A model generated the notes under the pieces. That model searched no databases. It had not been told where the DNA came from and saw only the letters and a program-made list of their open reading frames with translations. 38,022 nucleotides of DNA, taken from the NCBI GenBank assembly GCA_023420435.1, contig JAEZWE010000084.1, positions 1 through 38,022 of the forward strand. Reading direction: 5' to 3'. The DNA is from Bacteroidota bacterium (GTDB taxonomy: Bacteria; Bacteroidota; Bacteroidia; Flavobacteriales; Weeksellaceae). The translations under genes and the position numbers were made by a program. Position 1 is the stretch's first letter, and each line of letters starts with the position of its first letter. Shown here one piece after another: positions 30,826 to 38,022 of this stretch.

Positions 30826-32940
30826 TTAATTACTTCCTTTTACTTTTACATTATCAATTTCCCATGTTGTAGCCGCTGATGAAGTAGAAGTATATTTGAA
30901 CGCAATTCTGATGGATTTATTTACAAAAGCATTCAAACTTAAATTTCCGGAATTTGTCCATGAATTGAACGCATTAAGATTGGTATCCAACGTTGGTGTT
31001 AACTGTACCCAAGTTGTTGTAGCTGCAGAACCTGTATAGTTTTCTGTAACATACACTTCTAAAGCATTACCGTTATATCTTCCATCAGAATCAAAACTCA
31101 TACTTGCTGAAGAAAGTCCATTCAAATTAATCGGTTTTGAAACCAACCAGTCTTCATTCACATTATTTCCTCCTTGATATCCGTTCATTACCGCACATGG
31201 GGCAGGATTTCCAAAATTTTGAATATTCCAAACTTGTGTTCCTGTAACATTTTCTGCAGTCCAATTATCGGTTAAACTTCCTGAGAAAGTTTCTGTAAAA
31301 ATAGTTGCCGGAGGAATCGTTCCATCACATCTTGCATTATCGAAATCGGCATGAATTTGTTTAGGAATCCAAAGTTGATATGTTCCGTTGAAAATACTCA
31401 AAATTGCATAAACATCACCTTTTCCACCATCAACTTCACTTCCGGCAAATGTGGCAAAATTGCTTGTTCTAAGGATAATGGTATTTCCGTTACAGTCTTT
31501 TAAAGTTCTGTTGGTTGCGGCAGTTCCTGCGTATGGTTTTCCTAAATCTGCATCAATAAATTCAACATTTTTGATTTTGATCCATCTTCCTACATCTCCT
31601 GCCGTAAGTTGAGTAATGGTTCTTTCGGTAGGAACAACTGCTGTTGCCGGCATATTGCTATCGAAGAAATGTTTGTAAACATCACCTTCCACAACTTGTC
31701 CGATATTTCCATTAAAAGGTTGTCCCAATTGAGTTTCTCCGCCTGAATTTCCTACAGAAAGACCTTTAAGTTTGATATAAACTTCTTTTCCTACTTTAAA
31801 TCTGCTGTCAAGATATAAGTTAAGTTTATTAACATTCACACGAATACCGCCTGTAGCATCTTCCACATAAACATATTTGTAAAGATTTCCGGTTTCATCA
31901 TTGGCTGTTACTTTGGCTTTCAAAAGGAAATCTCCTTGAATAAGATTTGTAGTAGTACCAGGTGTAAACGAAGAAGGATTATAAAGGGCTTTTACGTCTG
32001 CAACGGTTTTCACGGTAAGTGAAGTTGGATCTAAAGTACAAGGATTTGTAGTAAGACCATCCAATCTTGGGAAAGTATTCATATCAAGATCTGAAAGTCT
32101 GTTGATATACATTTGGTAAGTACTATTGAATTTACTGAAAATTCCCACAAATTTTCCATTTCCAGAAGGTAAAATTTGGTTAGCAAAAGAAGCAAAACCA
32201 CTGTTTCTTACCACCGCAGTTCTTGTATAATTTCCTGTTGTAGTATTGTAACCTTCTGCCCCAATTTGTCTGTCCACCGAAGTTCCATCCGGAGCATATG
32301 TATTACAAAGCGCAAGTTTGGTAAATTCAACATTATCAACCTGGATTAAAGCTCCCAAAAGATTTTGATTGGCCGCAAATTCTGAAATCTTCAAAACTTT
32401 AGGTACCATTTGTACTTTTTCGGAACATGATCTAATAATATGTTTTGAAACCATATTTTCAGGAATACGAGAAACCGCATCTGCTCCAGTTGCAGCTCCA
32501 TCTTTAATACCTAATTGCACTAAACCACCATAAGTTCCAATAGCAAGATCATTTAATTTGATATAAATTTTCTTTCCTTGAGGAAAGGTTGTATAAGTAC
32601 TAACTGCATCAATACTGATGGTAAAACCATGTGTTGGATTTGTTGGACTGTCCTGAATATAAATGGTTTTATAAATATTTCCTGTTTCATCAGAAGAGGA
32701 AACATAACCTTCTAAAATTTTCTCAGAAGTGGGATCATTAGGATCAACAGATGGGAAAATATAAGTGGTGGAACCATGTAAAGCCTTTACTTGTGCAATG
32801 GTCATATTGGCTGTAAGATCCTGGCACTCATAATTTGCCAAATTGGGTTCTTCGTACTTGTCATCATGAACGCAACCTACTACCAATAATGCAGCAAAAA
32901 AAGCGTATAATAAATTAATAAATGAATTGTATTTTTTCAT
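30826..32940 (-). CDS. surface lipoprotein with two DUF5689 domains and a choice-of-anchor J domain
   Basis: 704 residues. The signal peptide ends at a lipobox (VVGC, about residue 23) followed by VHDDKYEEP, the acidic start of surface-exposed lipoproteins. Two DUF5689 copies follow at about 40-295 and 305-530, an internal duplication seen from paired segments: DETGNIYKTIYIQD / DETGNLYKYVYVED, GKKIYIKLNDL / GKEVYIKLKGL, LIQVDNVEF / WIKIKNVEF, FNSTYQMYI / FNGTYQLWI. These read like OB-fold-type beta modules. The last 160 residues (FTETFSGSLTDNWTAEN, NVNEDWLVSKPINLNGLSSASMSFDS, TTWEIDNVKVKG) form a jelly-roll choice-of-anchor J domain. The receptor gene ends 19 bases upstream in the same operon, in the place a SusD protein would occupy. 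Confidence 0.9.
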   Translation of the reverse strand: MKKYNSFINLLYAFFAALLVVGCVHDDKYEEPNLANYECQDLTANMTIAQVKALHGSTTYIFPSVDPNDPTSEKILEGYVSSSDETGNIYKTIYIQDSPTNPTHGFTISIDAVSTYTTFPQGKKIYIKLNDLAIGTYGGLVQLGIKDGAATGADAVSRIPENMVSKHIIRSCSEKVQMVPKVLKISEFAANQNLLGALIQVDNVEFTKLALCNTYAPDGTSVDRQIGAEGYNTTTGNYTRTAVVRNSGFASFANQILPSGNGKFVGIFSKFNSTYQMYINRLSDLDMNTFPRLDGLTTNPCTLDPTSLTVKTVADVKALYNPSSFTPGTTTNLIQGDFLLKAKVTANDETGNLYKYVYVEDATGGIRVNVNKLNLYLDSRFKVGKEVYIKLKGLSVGNSGGETQLGQPFNGNIGQVVEGDVYKHFFDSNMPATAVVPTERTITQLTAGDVGRWIKIKNVEFIDADLGKPYAGTAATNRTLKDCNGNTIILRTSNFATFAGSEVDGGKGDVYAILSIFNGTYQLWIPKQIHADFDNARCDGTIPPATIFTETFSGSLTDNWTAENVTGTQVWNIQNFGNPAPCAVMNGYQGGNNVNEDWLVSKPINLNGLSSASMSFDSDGRYNGNALEVYVTENYTGSAATTTWVQLTPTLDTNLNAFNSWTNSGNLSLNAFVNKSIRIAFKYTSTSSAATTWEIDNVKVKGSN

Positions 32941-32959
32941 TTTTTGAAATTTTTTCTAA

Positions 32960-35746
32960 TTAAAATCTTAAATAAACATTAGCGAAGAAAGTTCTACCTC
33001 TATCATACCAAAGTTTTGGTCCGAAATAAGGGTATTTTCTGTTAGCATCCATAATAGCTTCAGGGAAGTTGGCATTTCTACCTTGTTCAAAACCACCGGT
33101 AACATAATCTCTGTTATTCAGGATATTGTTTACACTAAAGCTAATTCCTGCTCTGTATTTTCCGAAAAGGAAAGATTTTCCGACATTGGCATTCAACATA
33201 AACTGGTCTTCAAATTTTTGTTGAGCGGTTAATCTTTCAATATCTTCAGCGGTTACTCCAGGATAATTATCTCCTGTTGTTGGATCTGTATATAACGCTG
33301 CTGTTTTATTAAGCGCAGAAAAGTCCAAATATTGATCTTGAAGATAATTAGCAGAAGCACCAATCCACCAATATTTTGGAGAATTGTATCTTAAACCTGC
33401 AGAATACGCTTTTTGAGGAGTTCCTGCAATTTTATATCCTTTAATGTTGGCTTTACCCCATTCATTAGAACTACGATAACCGAAATCGTCATCAAAAGTG
33501 CTTACATTTGGGGTATTGGTAATTTTATAATCACCAATACTTGCTACTGCATTTGCGGTAAGAGTTGGTGTAATTTTTACTTCTGTTCCTAATTCTATCC
33601 CTTTATATTCTTTATCTACACCGCTTAAAATTTCTGCAATTAAAGCATTTCCGCCACTGTCTGTTCCGGAAGTTATATCAGCATAATATCTGCTAACTTC
33701 TGTTGCATTATTAATGGTGGTATAATAAGCTCCCAATCTGATTTTCAAAATCTGACCTCTCAAAATATAACTTAAATCGTTAGAATTGATGATCTGGTTC
33801 TGAACACTTGGCGTAATCATATTGGTTACTCTTGGGCTGATGAAAATTTCATTCAAAGTTGGCGCAAGACTGAAAAACGCTCCGTTGTATACGATAAAGT
33901 TTTTACCGTTGATTTTATAGGTAATTCTTCCTTTCAACCCAGCATCAAAAGCGTCAAAAAGTTCACTTTTACCTTTAGAATTATAAATTGCATGGTTGAA
34001 TTTTCCTTCTCTTTGAGATTCTGAATAAGAAGAAAAAACAGACGCCATGAAATTCCATTTTGGAAGATCAACTTCCGAAGAAACATTCATTGAATACATA
34101 TTTCTTAGTAAGTCGTAAGAATATTGTGTTCTGTCTCCAACTTGCAGTTTTCTGTTAGGATTGTCGATATCATTAGGTGCATCATAATTAAATGCATTAA
34201 GATCATTGGCATAATCCGCTCCTAAAAGATCTACGATTTCACGGAAATTATCCGATTTCAAATTTTGAAAATTGAAATTCAAGTTCAACTTCCAGTTACT
34301 TGCTAATTTGGTATCGAAATGAGAAGCAAAATTTAAAGTTTTATCTTTATTAACGTCTGCAACTACAGTATAACGAGCACCTATTTCTTTATTTTGATAG
34401 TTGGCGTCGTAAAGTGACATCCAATTGATTTGACTGGTATTAGGATCAGTTCTCCATTGGTTTACATAAGCGTCGTACTGAGCTTGTTCAGCATCAGTAA
34501 TAGTTGCTCCTCCATCAGATGTGGTATCCAAAAAGTCATTATATAAATAACCTGGCATTTTTCTGTAATAGGTTGGTTTTGGATCTGCGGCATGAAACCA
34601 ATCCAATCTGCTTCTACTGTCTTTTCCAACTTGGTAAGATAAAGTATTGGTCCAGTTAGAGGTTTTTCCTAATTTCAAATAATCGGTGATCATGAAAATC
34701 GGTTCAAAAACTTTTCTAATTCTTGAATTCCTTTTTTCACCATCTTGCCAACCCCAATATTCGTTGTAGTTTTTACCCATTAAATCAAAAGTTTCCTGAG
34801 TATTTGGAGAATTACCTGCTCTGTAAGTTGGGGCTCCAAAAGCAGTAAGGTTTATGGCATGTCTGTCGCTAAATTGCTTTTCAATAGCACCAAAATAAGC
34901 GTAAGAATCTTGATAAGTACCATCAATTACACCATCATCGGCCCATCTTCTGCTTCCAGAAAATGTGAAAGCCCAACCATTTTTCGTTAAACCGGAAGAA
35001 TACGTTGCCATTGCTCTATGGAAATAACTTCTGTTTGTAAAAGAATATGCAAGAGAAGTCTGTTTTCTGTAGCTGGAAGCTCTTGTGTTATAATAAACTA
35101 CACCTCCCAAATTTCCAAAAGTGTATTCTGAAGGAGTAATATTATCGACATTTTCATAAGGATATCTGGTAACATCATTCAAACCTCCCCAGTTACTAAA
35201 ATCGACCTTTCCGTCATCGTTTTTAGACATAGGAACTCCATTAAAAAGAATATCTTCAAATCTGTTTTCTACCCCTCTTGGACGGAACCAATAAGCCCCA
35301 AGCTCAAAAGCAGAAACATTTTGAAAAACATCTCTTCCAGAACTTAATAAACCTACTGTAGGCTGCATTGCAGATCCTCCTTCGTCAATATCTCCTGCAG
35401 AATCGTCAATCACAATAACGCCGGCATCAGAAATGGCCACACCCAACTGAATAATTCCTAAGTCCTTTCTTTTTTCACCTTCCAAAACATCAAATTCCAC
35501 CGTTTTAGATTCGAAATTTGGCTTTGCAATAGTAATTTGATAATGTCCTGGCATTAAATCGACAAATTGAAAATATCCAATTTTGTCCGCAGTAACATCC
35601 TTAACCGATTGTGCTAAATCTACTTCAGCACTTTCAACCGGTTTCCCTTGTAAATCTTGAACATACGCATACACTGTTGTCTGAGCATAATAAAACGATG
35701 CTGGCAACAAAGTAAATAACGAGATGAGAGATAGTTTTCTTATCAT
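32960..35746 (-). CDS. TonB-dependent receptor with carboxypeptidase-like N-domain
   Basis: 928 residues. Signal peptide to about residue 21 (ASFYYAQ), then a carboxypeptidase regulatory-like beta domain (about 24-98: VYAYVQDLQGKPVESAEVDL, GYFQFVDLMPGHYQITIAK), the plug (LSSGRDVFQNVSAFELGAYWFRPRGVENRFEDILFNGVPM, GNLGGVVYYNT) and a beta barrel ending in a terminal Phe (FANVYLRF). It is a SusC-like outer-membrane importer by layout, but its partner is a DUF5689 lipoprotein and not SusD. Two -7-like boxes lie upstream. Substrate unknown; the cluster context with a divergent secreted EEP enzyme suggests a phosphodiester or nucleic-acid ligand, as inference. Confidence 0.92.
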   Translation of the reverse strand: MIRKLSLISLFTLLPASFYYAQTTVYAYVQDLQGKPVESAEVDLAQSVKDVTADKIGYFQFVDLMPGHYQITIAKPNFESKTVEFDVLEGEKRKDLGIIQLGVAISDAGVIVIDDSAGDIDEGGSAMQPTVGLLSSGRDVFQNVSAFELGAYWFRPRGVENRFEDILFNGVPMSKNDDGKVDFSNWGGLNDVTRYPYENVDNITPSEYTFGNLGGVVYYNTRASSYRKQTSLAYSFTNRSYFHRAMATYSSGLTKNGWAFTFSGSRRWADDGVIDGTYQDSYAYFGAIEKQFSDRHAINLTAFGAPTYRAGNSPNTQETFDLMGKNYNEYWGWQDGEKRNSRIRKVFEPIFMITDYLKLGKTSNWTNTLSYQVGKDSRSRLDWFHAADPKPTYYRKMPGYLYNDFLDTTSDGGATITDAEQAQYDAYVNQWRTDPNTSQINWMSLYDANYQNKEIGARYTVVADVNKDKTLNFASHFDTKLASNWKLNLNFNFQNLKSDNFREIVDLLGADYANDLNAFNYDAPNDIDNPNRKLQVGDRTQYSYDLLRNMYSMNVSSEVDLPKWNFMASVFSSYSESQREGKFNHAIYNSKGKSELFDAFDAGLKGRITYKINGKNFIVYNGAFFSLAPTLNEIFISPRVTNMITPSVQNQIINSNDLSYILRGQILKIRLGAYYTTINNATEVSRYYADITSGTDSGGNALIAEILSGVDKEYKGIELGTEVKITPTLTANAVASIGDYKITNTPNVSTFDDDFGYRSSNEWGKANIKGYKIAGTPQKAYSAGLRYNSPKYWWIGASANYLQDQYLDFSALNKTAALYTDPTTGDNYPGVTAEDIERLTAQQKFEDQFMLNANVGKSFLFGKYRAGISFSVNNILNNRDYVTGGFEQGRNANFPEAIMDANRKYPYFGPKLWYDRGRTFFANVYLRF

Positions 35747-35788
35747 AACTTAAAATTTTTCCCTTTTTTATGAAAATATTTGGGGCGA

Positions 35789-35807
35789 CAAATTTAAGTC
35801 AAATTTA
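35789..35807 (-). promoter_or_regulatory. two -7-like boxes upstream of the TonB receptor gene
   Basis: TAAATTTG occurs twice on the minus strand (35807-35800 and 35796-35789), three bases apart and 42 to 53 bases before the ATG. Either could be the -7 element, or the pair could be a direct-repeat operator. Confidence 0.45.
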
Positions 35808-35992
35808 TGATAACTTAAACATTTTTAACAATTTAAAAATATAATTTTTGTCATTAAATTTTATTAACATTCAAAATAAATAATTAATAAAACATTTTTT
35901 CTTTTTTGGCATATTTTTGATGAAAATAAGTATTAACAAAAAAAATCAGAAATTTGATTAATTTAGCAAACTCAAATCTTGAATATAAAACA

Positions 35993-37189
35993 ATGAAAAA
36001 AATTGTAATTCTTTCTTTTTTAATGATAATAAGCTGGACAACAGCACAGAAAACACAAGTTCGCCGCGCAACGGTCGCTTTTTTAAATGTTGAAAACCTT
36101 TGGGACACCATTCCTTCCGCGGATTATATTGATGGTACAAAAGATATCCATAACCCCGCTTATCACAGAAGTATCCCTTTAGACTCCGTAAAATATTTGG
36201 AAACTACTGAAGATTATAAAGGACCTTGGAGCGATGAACTTCTTACGGGTAAAAAAGTGATAAGATATCAAATTTTATCTGATGATTTCACCACCAAAAG
36301 TGTGAAAAATTGGAATACTCCAAAATATAAAATTAAATTGGCCAATGAAGCAAAAGTGATTTCTGAGCTTGGTCGACAATATACTAATGATAACCCTGCT
36401 ATCGTAGGTCTTATTGAGGTTGAAAACAGACAAGTAATCGAAGATCTTATTAAAGAACCCGTGCTTGCAAAAAGCAACTATGGAATTGTTCATTATAATT
36501 CTTTTGATGCCAGAGGAATTGACGTAGCCATTATTTACCAAAAAGGGCGTTTTTCACTAATTAATTCCTATAAAAAAGAAGTTAAAATTTTTGATGATGA
36601 AGGAAAAAGATCTTACACCAGAGATATTTTAGTAGCTATTGGTTACTTAGATGGTGAAAAAACCGCTATTTTTATGAATCACTGGCCATCCAGAAGTGGC
36701 GGTGAAGCGCGTTCTTTACCAAGACGTATTGCTGCAGCTACCGTTCTTAAAAATGAAATGGACAATATTTCTAAGGAAAATCCGGGAATAAAAATATTTT
36801 CAATGGGTGATTACAATGATGATCCGGTGAGCCCAAGTTTAAAAAAACATTTAGGCGCTGTAGAAAATCCATCAGATTTAAGTGATTCCTCACCTTATTA
36901 CAATTTGATGTGGAAACATTACAAAGCTGGAGTTGCTTCCTTAGCTTACAGAGATGCACCGAATCTTTTCGACCAAATTATTGTTTCGAAAAATTTATAT
37001 TCTTCAGAAAAACTTACCCCAACTTATACAGTTTATAAAACTGAAATTTATGCCCCTGAATATTTGAAAAATTCACAAGGACAATGGAAAGGCTATCCTT
37101 TGCGTTCTTGGGACGGAGATCGGTTTACCGGTGGTTACAGTGATCACTTTCCTGCGTTTTCGGTCGTTCAGAAAGTGTACACTAAATAA
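35993..37189 (+). CDS. secreted endonuclease/exonuclease/phosphatase (EEP) fold enzyme
   Basis: 398 residues from the ATG at 35993; the in-frame ATG at 35954 adds 13 residues before the signal peptide MKKIVILSFLMIISWTTAQ and is rejected. The EEP fold (DNase I, exonuclease III, sphingomyelinase, inositol phosphatase) is complete: first strand VAFLNVENLWDT, metal Glu in GLIEVENRQVI, IDVAIIYQKGRF, catalytic His in FMNHWPSRSGGEA, the GDYNDDP metal/Asn motif, DQIIVSKN and the final SDHFPAF His. The SRSGGEARSLPRR segment is typical of the Bacteroidota secreted group. It is exported, probably to the periplasm or outside. It diverges from the receptor gene. Whether it cuts nucleic acid or another phosphoester is not decided by sequence. 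Confidence 0.92.
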   Translation: MKKIVILSFLMIISWTTAQKTQVRRATVAFLNVENLWDTIPSADYIDGTKDIHNPAYHRSIPLDSVKYLETTEDYKGPWSDELLTGKKVIRYQILSDDFTTKSVKNWNTPKYKIKLANEAKVISELGRQYTNDNPAIVGLIEVENRQVIEDLIKEPVLAKSNYGIVHYNSFDARGIDVAIIYQKGRFSLINSYKKEVKIFDDEGKRSYTRDILVAIGYLDGEKTAIFMNHWPSRSGGEARSLPRRIAAATVLKNEMDNISKENPGIKIFSMGDYNDDPVSPSLKKHLGAVENPSDLSDSSPYYNLMWKHYKAGVASLAYRDAPNLFDQIIVSKNLYSSEKLTPTYTVYKTEIYAPEYLKNSQGQWKGYPLRSWDGDRFTGGYSDHFPAFSVVQKVYTK

Positions 37190-37190
37190 T

Positions 37191-37227
37191 AAAAAAAGGG
37201 TTCAGAAAATTTCTGAACCCTTTTTTT
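37191..37227. terminator. bidirectional terminator between EEP enzyme and sod
   Basis: GGGTTCAGAAA-A-TTTCTGAACCC (37198-37220) is a perfect 11-bp inverted repeat with seven A before and seven T after, so it can end transcription in both directions between two convergent genes. Confidence 0.95.
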
Positions 37228-37242
37228 ATTTTTCTTCTCGTA

Positions 37243-37839
37243 TTATTTGTTGAAAAGTTCTTCTACTTTATCCCAGTTAATCACCTCAAAAAAAGCAGTA
37301 ACATAATCCGGTCTTCTGTTTTGGTAATTTAGATAATAGGCATGTTCCCAAACATCTAAGCCTAAAACTGGGATTCCCTTACAATCAGAAACCGGCATTA
37401 AAGGATTATCTTGATTGGGCGTTGAACAAACCGCTACTGAACCATCTTCTTTTTTACATAACCAAGCCCAACCTGAACCAAATCTAGTTTTGGCTGCTTC
37501 TGCAAAATCATTCTTGAATTTCTCCATTCCTCCAAAAGCTTCAATTGCCGCTTTTACATTTCCTACAGGTGCTTTGCTTCCACCTGGAGTTAAAATTTCC
37601 CAGAAAAGTGAGTGATTGAAATGTCCTCCGCCATTATTTCTTACTGCAGGTTTGTCGGTTCCTGTTTTACAAATTTCTTCAATCGTTTTTCCTTCCAGGT
37701 CAGTTCCTTCTATTGCTTTGTTTAAATTGTCGATATATGCTTGGTGATGTTTTGAATGGTGAATTTCCATTGTTTTTGCATCAATTGTCGGTTCCAACGC
37801 ATCGTAAGCGTAGCCTAATTTTGGTAACTCAAATGCCAT
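37243..37839 (-). CDS. sodA: superoxide dismutase, Mn-type
   Basis: 198 residues, normal for the Fe/Mn superoxide dismutase family, which turns superoxide into oxygen and hydrogen peroxide in the cytoplasm. Metal ligands are visible: His27 (HHSKHHQAYI), the His of NNGGGHFNHSLFW, and Asp and His of LDVWEHAYYL. The Gly-rich NNGGGH and the Gln in TPNQDNPLMP are the marks of Mn-type enzymes, where Fe-type enzymes place the key Gln in the first segment. Metal use can still be mixed in this phylum. It has its own -7 box (37882-37875) and shares a bidirectional terminator with the convergent EEP gene. Confidence 0.96.
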   Translation of the reverse strand: MAFELPKLGYAYDALEPTIDAKTMEIHHSKHHQAYIDNLNKAIEGTDLEGKTIEEICKTGTDKPAVRNNGGGHFNHSLFWEILTPGGSKAPVGNVKAAIEAFGGMEKFKNDFAEAAKTRFGSGWAWLCKKEDGSVAVCSTPNQDNPLMPVSDCKGIPVLGLDVWEHAYYLNYQNRRPDYVTAFFEVINWDKVEELFNK

Positions 37840-37874
37840 AATTTAGATTTTTTAAATTTTTGATTTTTGTATTC

Positions 37875-37882
37875 CAAAGATA
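37875..37882 (-). promoter_or_regulatory. -7 promoter box of sod
   Basis: TATCTTTG on the minus strand, 35 bases before the ATG at 37839; matches TAnnTTTG. Confidence 0.55.
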
Positions 37883-37950
37883 GTATTTCTTAAAAAATAA
37901 TGGATTACAATTTTTTTTAATTTTATTATAAAAAAGATAGACAAAAACAA

Positions 37951-37977
37951 AAAAACCGTACAAAAAGCACGGTTTTT
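37951..37977 (-). terminator. terminator of the gene entering from the right edge
   Basis: AAAAACCGT (37951-37959) pairs with ACGGTTTTT (37969-37977) around a nine-base loop; on the minus strand a T run follows. It lies four bases after the partial frame at 37982. Confidence 0.75.
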
Positions 37978-37981
37978 AAAT

Positions 37982-38022
37982 CTATTTTTTTAATTCTATC
38001 GATTCATGGACATCAAAAATTC
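37982..38022 (-). CDS. C-terminal end of an unidentified protein (truncated by window edge)
   Basis: On the minus strand one frame reads IFDVHESIELKK followed by TAG at 37984-37982. The stop is placed four bases before a good minus-strand terminator, which is what makes a real gene end likely. Twelve residues are too few to name a family, and the other frames also carry early stops, so this is tentative. Confidence 0.4.
   Translation of the reverse strand, partial: IFDVHESIELKK

Noticed and set aside
30826..35746. Reading the receptor/DUF5689 pair as a normal SusCD glycan locus
   Set aside because: The lipoprotein has no SusD-type helical TPR layout and no glycoside hydrolase or sulfatase is nearby.

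Overview
The window looks like core chromosome of a low-GC member of the Bacteroidota, most likely family Weeksellaceae/Flavobacteriaceae (Chryseobacterium-like). The reasons are a gliding-motility/type IX secretion (T9SS type B) C-terminal domain, an XrtF exosortase pair, SusC-type TonB-dependent receptors, DUF5689 and DUF6702 proteins, many short lipoproteins with an SCxxD/E-like start, promoters of the Bacteroidota type (TAnnTTTG -7 box), and no Shine-Dalgarno sequences. I see no tRNA, rRNA, CRISPR array, insertion sequence or phage gene. Gene density is high and no gene-free gap exceeds 300 bases.

Layout. 1-423: 3' part of a beta-carbonic anhydrase. 507-1737: DUF2490 outer-membrane protein facing pth. 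1839-4602: three tandem paralogous lipoproteins with YD-type beta repeats. 4674-8030: mfd. 8226-12231: a small lipoprotein, a GH3-family adenylating enzyme, another lipoprotein, and a divergent pair of a small multidrug resistance (Gdx/SugE-like) exporter and an MFS transporter. 12339-15316: a secreted helical protein and a 775-residue T9SS cargo protein. 15476-17568: dnaB and rnhA. 17621-20758: nitroreductase, nadB, nadC. 20967-23648: stand-alone TonB-dependent receptor. 23729-26248: a four-helix histidine membrane protein, asd, and a cation-diffusion-facilitator exporter. 26245-27208: XrtF exosortase and its partner. 27265-30184: a four-gene operon of an AmgK-like sugar kinase, a free-standing RapZ C-terminal domain, a MurU-like nucleotidyltransferase and a LOG-family phosphoribohydrolase. 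30244-30714: DUF6702. 30826-37189: a TonB-dependent receptor with a DUF5689 lipoprotein and a divergent secreted endonuclease/exonuclease/phosphatase-fold enzyme. 37243-37839: Mn-type superoxide dismutase. The last 41 bases look like the end of another minus-strand gene.

How the genes work together. nadB-nadC form the quinolinate-to-NaMN part of de novo NAD synthesis and lie in one transcription unit behind a flavin nitroreductase. The AmgK/RapZ-C/MurU operon reads as a peptidoglycan amino-sugar salvage pathway carrying its own GlcN6P-sensor-like domain; this is the best candidate here for an under-described system. The receptor/DUF5689/EEP group may be a surface system that degrades and imports a phosphodiester substrate such as nucleic acid, which is inference.

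A striking regulatory pattern runs through the window: at six genes the -7 box TAnnTTTG is separated from the ATG by exactly four bases, so transcription should begin at or next to the start codon (leaderless mRNAs).
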